From positions 54,238,019-54,302,018 of the forward strand of contig OX352761.1 in NCBI GenBank assembly GCA_947095585.1: a stretch of 64,000 nt of DNA, in the 5' to 3' direction. The position numbers and the translations under genes were made by a program. Positions 42,230 through 51,700 of the stretch are shown here, one piece after another. The notes under the pieces were generated by a model. That model searched no databases. It worked only from the letters and a program-made list of their open reading frames with translations, and had not been told where the DNA came from. Source of the stretch: Nephrocerus scutellatus (taxonomy: Eukaryota; Arthropoda; Insecta; Diptera; Pipunculidae). Within the stretch, counting starts at the first letter, position 1. Each line of letters opens with the position of its first letter.

Positions 42230-43041
42230 CGTGTGCCTAGGCTGTTGATAATTATTTTGATAATGAGATGTTCTTGGTACTATATGGTGCGGCGTCACAT
42301 TATTATTTATTCCTTCTTGATTGAATCTAGGAGTTATAGGTAATGTCGTATGGGTGTTTGGTAAATTATCTATAAACTGTACCATATTAATCTCTATTTC
42401 CTGTGCGCGAGCTAGTGCATTTGTAAATCACTTGGATTTAATGAGAAAACTACCTGTGACGTTGGTTGCCTTAGATCTAAGAAAAATGTTCTCAGAGCAT
42501 CTGATCTAGCAACATTTATTAAGCAACTTTTTTCGGCTTTTTGTGGTCCGTAAGTCATTATTGTTTTAATTATGTTTAAGGTGAGGGTTTTATTTACTTG
42601 ATCATAAAACTCCTGCAGATTTTGTTTACCTTGTCTTATCGGTGTTTATTTCGCTTTGTAGCATGTGAATTGGTCGCTTATCTTCATACGTTAAATCTAA
42701 TCTACCTATAATTGCGTCAATGTTTAACGGAGTTCCGTGAGAAGTTAGTATGTCATTTGCGGGTCCTATTATTTTATTTCTAATTATATTCGCAACTGAA
42801 TAGAATCTACTGCCGCCTTTCACTGGGTCGTATATCTTAATACAGTTTTGCACGGCGTACGCCAGCTCATGTAGTTAGAGCCATCAAATTGTGGTAAACA
42901 TTTAACTACGTCTAAAGGTTCACCTCCCAGAATATGTGGGTTAATTGTGATGTCAGTGTATGGAACTAAAGGTTCACCTGGTTTTAAATTTTCTAAGTCC
43001 TTAGTTAACTCTTCAATTTGCAGTTTAAATTCATTAGTGGC
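42230..43041 (-). pseudogene. Element C gag remnant
   Basis: The minus strand reads a 17.6/Gypsy-type gag: TKDLENLKPGEPL near 42960-43000, LPQFDGSNYMSWR near 42865-42905, FYSVANIIRNKI near 42770-42805, LDLTYEDKRPIHML near 42660-42700. It is broken near 42855 and cut at 43041 by element D. Confidence 0.75.
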
Positions 43042-45226
43042 TGTAATGATGTGTCTTTCTTTTCTTTTCTATCACCTTTTTTTTCTCTCTTGCATTTTTT
43101 TTTCATTTTTGAGGCGATCTAGGGTGGAGCGGCTATAGGCGGCGTGCACGCCAAGCGATGCTCTGTGTTAGCTCGTCGGGATGTGGGGGGGTTCTTGCCT
43201 GCCACTCACCCAGTTTCATTACACAAAGTTTTGCGTGCACTAAGCGGCAAAGAAACCGCGAGGAAGGAAATAAAATACGAGCAAAACCCGCAGAGGATAA
43301 AAAGCAACAACAAACGGTTACCTGCTACTGTTGGAGCTGGTAAAAGGGGAAACATGGCGAGTCCCACAGGGAGCCCATGACTGTCCTTGCCCTCTAGTGA
43401 GCGCAACTTACCTTCGAAGATCAAGTAGGAGGGAAGAGATGCCAGAAATATCTTAAGATCAACTCATTGTTATTTTCATTTTTTTTTTCAAATACAATTA
43501 GTTTTATTTCATATGGTAATGTTTTCTTATATATATATGTCAACAAAAAAAGAATATAAACTTGGGGCATTAATATGTAATAAGCACTAAAATTAAGAAC
43601 AATTCGTTATTTTCGTAAACAAGAAAATTTTTGTATGAGGGGTTTTTTTTTCTCCATTTTTTTTTTGTTTCAATTAAGTCAATATATTTTTTTCTAACTA
43701 ACAAAGATTTACGCGATATAAGAGAAAGATTATAGTAGCATAAATTAAATAGAAATAAAGATATTATAAAATCTTTGTATTTTCCGTTTTATCATTTAGA
43801 CAACGAATACTATTGAAAAGGGGTCAGTTGTTTTTTTTTTTTTTTCTTTTATATAGTAAAAATGTTGGAATGAATCATTTACCTTTTAAAGCAGGGTAAC
43901 CCTGCACATCTCCTTCGGCAGCGCTGACGAGGTCGACGTCCAGAATGGCTGAAACCAATTTAAATTTCTCATTAGAATTAAAAGCATGGCCGGGGCCACA
44001 CGGATAGCGATAATTATAAAGCTAACGGTCATAATTTTTAAAAAAAAGAAAAGAAACAAAACGAGACCAATTCAATGCCACTATAACTATTCATAGGTTT
44101 TACCCCGCAAAGCAAACTTTGAGACCAATAATCGTAAACACAGAACAATGCCTCAAAAATTCATATAAATTCAAAAAAAATTAAAATCTGCGGGTTTCCA
44201 TGTTGTTCCTAAAGGTAAATCCGTTGTCGCGTCCAGTAATACATGTATTATGATTGACCAATAAACCGAAAGAGACCTCTGACGGCACAAGGTAGCAGTA
44301 GCATCGATAATTTTTTTCTTTGCAGGGAAATTCGTTGGGGCCCGTGGGTTAACGACGGCCATTTTCCTTTTTGGACTTAAGCACATGTAAGAACATAGGT
44401 ATTTTTTTGTTGAAATTTTCTTTAAAGTTAAAAAAAACGCGCGACGGGAATAATTTAATGGACCTCGTCGTTTTTAATAAGGCAATAATTGACTTTAATT
44501 ATTTTAAAATAATTTCGCAAAAAAAATTTATTCACTGCGACAGCCCTTTTTATCAGTGGACTTTAGCACATGTAAAAAAATATGAATTTTTTGATGAACT
44601 TTCTTTAAAGTTAATAAAATACGCGCGACGGGAATAATTTAATGGTCCTCGTCGTTTTTAATAAGGCAATAATTGACTTTAATTATTTTTTTGAAATAAT
44701 TTCGCTTAAAAAGATATTCACTGCGACAGCCATTTTTATCAGTGGTCTGCCTGAACTTTTTTGTGTGACGCTGACCGGTGTCGGTGGGTATTGAAACGAA
44801 AACTGCCACACGGTGAAAATTTTGTTTAAATTCTCCTAACAAACTTTTATTGCCATTACCAAAACTTTATTAGTGTTGCACTTCGTTAGATTTTTTTATT
44901 ATCATTTATTGACTAAATTTCCAATTTTTTTATTCTTATAGATTCTTCGAGAGCTTCGCGGCGTGGGTTAACGACGGCCATTTTCCTTTTTGGACTTTAG
45001 CACATGTAAGAACATAGGTATTTTTTTGTTGAAATTTTCTTTAAAGTTAAAAAAAAAACGCGCAACGGGAATAATTTAATGGTCCTCGTCGTTTTTAATA
45101 AGGCAATAATTGACTTTAATTATTTTGAAATAATTTCGCAAAAAAAATTTATTCACTGCGACAGCCCTTTTTATCAGTGGACTTTACCACATGTAAAAAA
45201 ATATACATTTTTTTTGTCGCTGAACT
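43042..45226 (-). mobile_element. Element D 3' LTR
   Basis: Starts TGTAATGATGTG on the + strand (the LTR's 3' end) and matches 51701 onward almost base for base. It contains repeated blocks CGCGACGGGAATAATTTAATGG and CACTGCGACAGCC (near 44441, 44627 and 45059). Compared with the 5' LTR it lacks one 540-bp duplication and a segment of about 75 bp near 44308. It ends at GTCGCTGAA where pol begins. Confidence 0.8.
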
Positions 45227-45840
45227 GCCGAGTTTTTCACGAATGCGAGCTCTCAGAAAGGTTGGCGCTAATTTAGCATTGATTCCCTTTTGCCAGTTGC
45301 TTTGTGCAAAATTGCGTCGATATACCTCTTGCCCTACCCGAAAGTCTATCTGTCTTGACCGAGTGTTGTACCTTCGCTCATTGGTTTCATAGGCTTTTCG
45401 CATATTCTTCATGGCTTTATTCAGAATCTGGCCTAGTCCGTCCTCATGGGAGATCAGAGTGTCTGGTGATTCTAACAGGTTCAGTTTTCGCAAGAGTTTA
45501 TAACTTTCTCCATGGGTAATCATACTCTGACCGAAGGTCAAAAAATAGGGTGAGAAACCCGTGGACGTGTGGACAGCACTGCGTAGCGCACAACTGATGT
45601 GGCCTAGGTTTACATCCCAATTCGATTGGTCATCCTTCAGGAAGGTACGAATAGCCGCGATTAAAGATCTATTTACTGGCTCCGACGCGTTCGCCTGTGG
45701 CGAATATAGGGCCGTGTAAATATGCTCCACTCCGTAGGCGGACAGGAGTTGGTTAAAATCCTTGCTTTTAAACTGAACCCCGTTATCCGTGACAATGAAT
45801 TCCCAAACGTCGGAAAGATATTACTTCTTAAGTAATCAAT
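45227..45840 (-). pseudogene. Element D integrase, catalytic core end and C-terminus
   Basis: A minus-strand frame from 45730 contains YSPQANASEPVNRS with the catalytic Glu and HTSTGFSPYFLTFG, and reaches the LTR-derived end. Just upstream (about 45780-45800) VTDNG gives the second Asp in another frame. A frameshift near 45840 separates it from the first Asp. Confidence 0.8.
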
Positions 45841-46968
45841 TATGGGTCTTGAGACGAACTTTTTCAGAGGCAGCAAAAAATTGAACATGGTAAAGTGGTC
45901 TAGTATAATCAGTAACCCAAGGTGTCCAGCCTTGGATCTGGGGAAGGGCCCAATAAGGTCCATGTATAGACGTTGGAAAGGCCTTACCGAAACATTTTGA
46001 CGACCCATATACGGTCTTAGTGAAACATTAGGATGTTTGGTTGTTTTGCAAACTGTACAATTCAAGACGTACTCGCGCACTTCTGCGAACATTTGTGGCC
46101 AGAAGAAGTTTTTCTTGATTCTTTGAAGAGTTTTGTATATACCACCGTGTGCCGCCGTCGGATTGTCGTGCGCTCGCCCGATCACTTGCTCCGTAAGACC
46201 CTTGGGAACCCAAAGCTTCCAGGCGGATTGTTCCTGTAATGCATCTTCACTGTGAAATTCGGTGTGTTTGTAAAGATATTGATCGATCACCTTCAGATCT
46301 GGCAGACGCCTGCTATTTGTCAGGACCTGTTGTTTCAGCTGATCGTACTCAGCGGACGAGAATTCCGATGATGACAGATCGATTTCGGGCAATACTACTT
46401 TAACCGCCGCTAACTCATTTTCATGAACCCTTGACAGCGCGTCTGGGACTTTGTTATCCGACCCCTTTCTGTGCAAAATACTGAACTGGAAACCTTGAAG
46501 TTTCAACGCCCACCTGCCAAGCCTTCCACTTAAATCAGTTTGGCGCATCAGCCATTGCAGCGACGCGTGATCCGTTATTACCGCGAATTCCAGCCCCTCC
46601 ACGAAAGGACGGAAGTGTTTCACGCTAAGAACGGCCGCCAGACACTCCTGTTTGGTAACGCTATAATTGCGCTGAGCTTTGTTCAGTTTTTTCGACCAAT
46701 AGGCTATTGGCACCTCCGAACCATCGTCAAGGCCCTGCACCAGCACACTGCCCACTCCCGATTGACTAGCGTCACATTGGATCATAAACGGTCTTGAGAA
46801 ATCCGGGGTATACAGTACCGGTGAAGTGGTAAGCTTAACTTTCAGAGCTTCAAAAGCCACTTGCGCGTCGTTAGTCCATTGTAGGCTTTTCGCTTTTTTC
46901 AACAGGTCAGTTAGCGGAGCACAAATCAAAGCCAAATTGGCAATAAACTTCCTGTACCACCCGGTCAT
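45841..46968 (-). pseudogene. Element D RNase H and integrase N-terminal part
   Basis: The minus strand has RT thumb (GWYRKFIANLALICAP), RNase H (IQCDASQSGVGSVL near 46760-46800, KQECLAAVLSVKHFRPF near 46600-46650, ITDHASLQWL near 46555-46585, VPDALSRVHE near 46420-46450) and the HHCC finger of integrase (HDNPTAAHGG, then CTVCKTTKH, about 46030-46180), followed by MDLIGPFPR with the first Asp. The frame is open for over 400 codons. Confidence 0.85.
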
Positions 46969-46972
46969 GCCA

Positions 46973-47610
46973 AGGAACCGACTGGACCTTTTCGGGGTCC
47001 GTCCTCAACCCACCGTTACCAATTATATGTCCGAGGTAACGGACTTCTTTAAGACAAAACTTTCTTTTTGCAACGTTTAACGTCAGGCCTGCTTGTCTTA
47101 TATGTTTCGCGACTTGCTGTAGTGTATCCAGATGGCTTTCAAAGTCTTCGGTTATCACCAACAGGACGTCAAGATATACGAAAACTTTCCCGTGGAGTTC
47201 TGCAGGGATGACCTTATCCATAAGGCGGCACATCGTTTGCGGGGCATTGCACAACCCGAATGGCATAACTTTGAAGTGGTATAGAGGACGCTTCGGAACT
47301 GCAAAAGCTGTCTTTCCCCTGGAGTTCATTTCCAGTGGTAATTGCCAAAATGCATCTTTAAGGTCTAGGCTTGAAATAAATTCAGACCGTGGAATCCTAC
47401 TCAAGATCCCCTGGATGTGTGGCAGTGGATAAGCATCCGTGACTGTCACAGCATTCAGTTTTCAGGAGTCTATGCATAACCTAACATTGCCAGGCTTGCG
47501 GACTAACACCACGGGGGAACTCCAGGAGCTTTGCGATTCTTCGATCACTCCTAGCTTAAGCATGCGGTCCAATTCATCAAATATCTGCCTTTCAATCGCG
47601 GGTGAAAAGG
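46973..47610 (-). pseudogene. Element D reverse transcriptase
   Basis: The minus strand shows SWSSPVVLVRKP near 47495-47530, an in-frame TGA at 47462-47464, then YPLPHIQGIL, LDLKDAFWQLPL near 47335-47370, VMPFGLCNAP near 47245-47275 and the catalytic box reading YLDVLLV (47165-47190), where the second Asp of YxDD is Val. KEVRYLGHIIGNGG follows. The lost Asp and the stop show RT is dead. Confidence 0.85.
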
Positions 47611-48130
47611 GGTAGTGGCGTTGCTTTATAGCTTTGCAGTCATTCGTGTCTATAACATGTTCCAGAAGTGTTGTTTTCCCTAAACCCTCCTTCTCATAGG
47701 ATGGGAATAATTGTTTGACTGCCTCTAATCTATTTATTTGGGATAAGGTCAAGTCGTGTGCATTTGATAGATCATTACTCGGATGCGACAAGGTTATTTC
47801 GGAAACAATCTCAGGGGCTATGGCGAACTGTCTCCAAAAATCAATACCCAGATATAGATTCTGAGCCAAAGAGGGTATTACATACAAAGAGATACGCTTA
47901 GCCTTATCCTGAAATTGAATCTCTGAATAAAAACCCCACAGACCTGCTGGGCGTGTCCGTCGGCCGTTCTGATGGGCGACAGGAATCGCTTTAACTTGAT
48001 ATCGCCATTTAAAACTTGCATCGCCAACGAGCCACCCACACAACTTGTAGAGGCACCACTCTCTACGGTGGCATATGGACGGACATCATTGGTCATTAGT
48101 CAAAATCGTGCTCATCACCAAGTTGCGGCT
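47611..48130 (-). pseudogene. Element D protease region
   Basis: The minus strand has VESGASTSCVGGSLA near 48030-48070, a retropepsin-like active site with Glu in place of the usual Asp (ESGA for DSGA), and later YLGIDFWRQF near 47830-47860. The active-site change, if not a sequencing error, would inactivate it. It leads into RT in the same frame. Confidence 0.7.
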
Positions 48131-48399
48131 TTTCCTGACCATCTTCCAAAAGCATCTCATCCGCATGGAGGATCTGTCAGGTTTGGTCTTCGCTAAGCTA
48201 GACGCTGAATGGAAAATTTTCGCTCGAGCTATTTTATATTCAGCGACTCGACGGTGATAGGGTATAATGGGATGCAAGGTGACGTCAGTCCTTACGGGTG
48301 ACAAGCAAACGTTGGGAGCTGTGTGTTCCCTTACCAGTATCGCCTTTGGGGACACTGATTTTGGACCTTCAGGGTGAAGAGGGCTAGCCCTACTAAGAT

Positions 48400-49315
48400 T
48401 TAACGTGGGTGTGAACTTGTGGTTCTGTTCACACCCCTTGTCCAGTTTCCCGAACGATTGCATTTCTGGCAGTTAGGTTTGTAGGTGTTTGCTCTACTGC
48501 ACCCATAGCAGAATATCCTACGTGGCTCTAGGCACATGTCAAAGCGGTGGCCTTCCGTATTACAATTCCAACAAATTATCTTTGATGGTACACGCATTTC
48601 TGGGCTTATGGGCTCAGGAAACTTCGGCAGCGAGGATACCTTCGCTTCAGCGGGGTCATCATTCAATGGTGATACCAACTCGGCCAACTGACGGCGTGGA
48701 AATGCCGGTCGGGTATTTGGTAAATTTCGGTAGACATCGTTCAGGAATCGTTCCCTTCTCTGAACAACTTTGGGCAAGCTGGACACTGACGTAATGTCTA
48801 AATGGAGAATTTCATGTCTCACATCAAACCGGAGATTCCTTATTAGGATCTCTACAAAATCTATCTCGGCGATCTGGAATCTCAGCTTATCAGTGAGCCG
48901 AACGATGGAATCGTAAAATTCGTCGAACGTTTCCTTATCTCGTTGCTTACGGCCCCTAATAGCTTCACGGATATCATAGTCAGAACGACTGTCTTTATAC
49001 TGCTGTCGCAAATTATCGAACAATTCGTCCCAGGAGAAGAACGGTTGTGCTCTGTGAAACCTCCAGAACCATTCCTTGGCTCTACCTTTAAATAGCAAAT
49101 GGGCGTGTTTGCATAGCAAATTAAAATTCCCGTCTAAGCTCTGACGCGTCAAGGACTGAACCTGATAAATAAAATTGTCTACTGTCAACCCTTCGTTTAC
49201 CCCCTCAAATTGGAGATGCCAACTTGAGATTATATTCGCCACCTTCACGGCCGTATTGACCTCCACCTGTGAAGACCGAGTGGGGTATGAGGTCGGCTGG
49301 TGAGGCTCCCTTTGA
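48400..49315 (-). pseudogene. Element D gag, capsid and zinc-knuckle part
   Basis: About 300 open codons on the minus strand: a capsid-like helical region (FIYQVQSLTRQSLDG; KGRAKEWFWRFHR; DIREAIRGRKQRDKETFDEF) and two zinc knuckles, CWNCNTEGHRFDMC and CYGCSRANTYKPNC, near 48480-48570. The second knuckle has an unusual ligand spacing. It continues upstream in frame to about 49315 without a needed ATG, implying fusion to the RING part through a single frame change. Confidence 0.82.
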
Positions 49316-49915
49316 TCAAATGGATTCTATAAGCTGCGAAAGGTCTTGCGACATCTGTTGTATTATCGATCCTTGTATCTGATCGATTGAATCATTTACC
49401 ACTCGCTGAATCGTCAACACCAAGTCAGACTCACGTCTAATTTGACCGGAGGGGTTGTCAGGGAGTGACAATCGCGCGCGAGTTTCCCCAGCTGAGGACT
49501 TCGGGTGATTTCGTGCTAAACCTTCAGGCGCTAAGTGGAGCCCAGCACGCTGAACCTTTTGAGAAGTGGGCGGGGCTTGAGTTTGTGGTCTACTTTTTGA
49601 ACGATTCCGGGTATTATGTGCGTAGGGCACATCAGCTGCACCTGCGGCCTCACCAGTACCTGAGCCTTGTTTCACCGTACACGGTTTCAACGAGCTTAGA
49701 GGGCACGTCTTATTGCATTGCGGACACATTTCGGATTTTTTTAGTAATTCTAATAAACAAAATTTGTGGAAAACGTGCTGGCAATCGGTGATCACCACCT
49801 CCGCGCTGCCATCAATTTCGATTTTGCACAAAGGACATTCACACGATTCGGGGACTATTGTCTCCAAGGGCAGAGTTTGTCTTTTAGGACCATCAAAGCT
49901 GCGTCTGACGGCCAT
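49316..49915 (-). pseudogene. Element D gag N-terminus with RING-type zinc finger
   Basis: A 199-codon minus-strand frame carries CPLC, then CQHVFHKFC, then CPQC (about residues 27-69), a RING-like C3H2C3/C4HC3-type pattern. It is followed by a Ser/Pro/Arg-rich linker and an amphipathic end. It ends one base out of frame with the capsid part. RING domains are E3 ubiquitin ligase or binding modules; a RING at the start of a Gypsy gag is unusual, and its role here is unknown. Confidence 0.75.
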
Positions 49916-51678
49916 AACGTGACACTATTTGGAATGTTACAGGAAATATTTTATATAATTGGTCAAATTGACTGAAATCTATGGAAATATTTTCAGCAGA
50001 ACGTGGTTAAGATATAACTGAGAATTCAGGGTGGTTAAGACGCCAATTCAGGATCGTATATCCGGATAACCCAATCGGTGGCAAACCACAACTGCACGTA
50101 TCCGTGGGACGACAACAGAATATATACAATAAGAAAAAAAACTGATATAAAACCTGAAACTGACTGCTTTGAAGTAAGAATCAGTTAAGCCTCCAATGCA
50201 GTGATAACTATCCGAAATCACCAATATAACTAACAAAACCTCTATTGGTAGCGGCAACGATACCGTTCTAGAGAGCCGTACGTGAACAGAGGTACCAAAA
50301 AAATTTGTCTACGATACTTGGTATTGCCCTGGTAGGACTAAGGTTCTCTTTCCTTCTGGCAATCCGTAAAGCAAAAAAAAATTAATTAAAATATACAAAT
50401 ATCTCTATATAAATATAACCTATGGAATTTTCAAAAAAAAAAAAAAAAAAAAAATGAGCATCTCTCCCTCTCTCTCTCTCTCTCTCTCCTTGAGGAAGCC
50501 GCGTATCACTAAGAGCTCCGGACGTCGGTCTCCTCATATTACCTAATGGAGATAGTTAGCCCGAACAACGGAGCAAACTTATCTTTGGTGTTTAAGCTGG
50601 AAAGTCATATTAGAAACCCGAGGGATCCAAACTAAATTATCTAATCAACCTTCAGTTGCTTAGAAGAAAAGTCAAAATAAAACAAGAATTTAAATTTGTA
50701 TAAATCTTCTCAAATCGAACGGTTTTAACCTCAATCGTACCCTTATTTAGTCGTTAAGTGTCACTAACCACCACTCGGTCATTTCCATAAGGGAAAAATT
50801 GTATTTAAAGAAGTTAGATGTTATCGTTCCATCAACCTGCTAAGCATTCGACCGGTCAGGCAATTTGCTATTAAAAGAAGTTCCTGCTATTCCAGGTCCG
50901 ACCCAGACAGTTCTGAACCAAAACAAAAATTAATGAAAAAGCGACTCTTTTTTATTGAAGATAAGTTATAAAGATTACTATTTGTGACCAGTGACATCGG
51001 TCAAGTCCCCGGCAGTCGTACGCCAGTGTACTTGCACTTCCGTGTGCCCTCTAGTCAATAGGGAAAAAGGTAGTTACTGTTGTTCGCGTCTTCGATCCGT
51101 CAGCCCGGGTAGGTATGCAGCCAACGCTTAGCACAGCCTAACTCCGCGTTCACCGTACGTAAATCGAGGACCGAGAGGAGAAATGAAACAACTATTTAAT
51201 TGAGCCAACGCAAGGAAAGATTTAACCAAAATATCGGTCAGGGGCCTCGCAGTCAGTCGCCGGCTCACCTGCATTTCCGAACTTGCTTCAAGCGACCCCT
51301 AAACATAGGTCAAGTCTTCGGCAGTTGTACGCCAGGGTACTTGCAATTCCCATGTGATTAGGGGTTAGTTCCTCACGCGAGCAAAACAAAGAGAAGTGCA
51401 CAGTGTCAAGGTGACGCTGCTCTTTCTCAATCCAGAATGAATAAAAGTGAGAATTTAGAAGTAAGACTATGGGATCGGACTCAAGAGAAATTTGGGTCTT
51501 AACCTCAACGGGCTAAGTAACTACTGAGACGAAACTACGGTTGGGTTCTCGAACGGGGTGGCTAGCTACCAAATCGTTCAGTTATTGGGGAATTTCCGTT
51601 AGAGATTTAAAACGATTTAAACAAACACAGAAGTGTGGAACCCAAAAGGAATCCCGACTGATGTCAGAACCCTTTCGG
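49916..51678 (-). other. Element D 5' leader, 1.8 kb
   Basis: Long untranslated region between primer site and gag. It holds an A-run (50433-50453), a (CT)n tract (50461-50489) and three related GC-richer blocks (near 50990-51055, 51230-51300 and 51305-51365) sharing GGTCAAGTC, GTACGCCAG and ACTTGCA strings. No upstream ORF is supported. Confidence 0.7.
50461..50489. repeat. (CT)n microsatellite
   Basis: About 28 bp of CT repeats, next to an A-run, in the leader of element D. Confidence 0.9.
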
Positions 51679-51696
51679 GTCCCACGTTGGGCGCCA
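51679..51696 (-). promoter_or_regulatory. Element D primer binding site (lysine tRNA type)
   Basis: The minus strand reads TGGCGCCCAACGTGGGAC, four bases after the LTR end. It matches the classical lysine-tRNA primer site, which supports a functional past and fixes the LTR's inner edge at 51701. Confidence 0.88.
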
Positions 51697-51700
51697 TTTA

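Noticed and set aside
43144..43380. Plus-strand frames in the element D LTR (also at 51803-52039)
   Set aside because: Duplicated because the LTR is duplicated; no domain, and overlapping frames on both strands are equally open.
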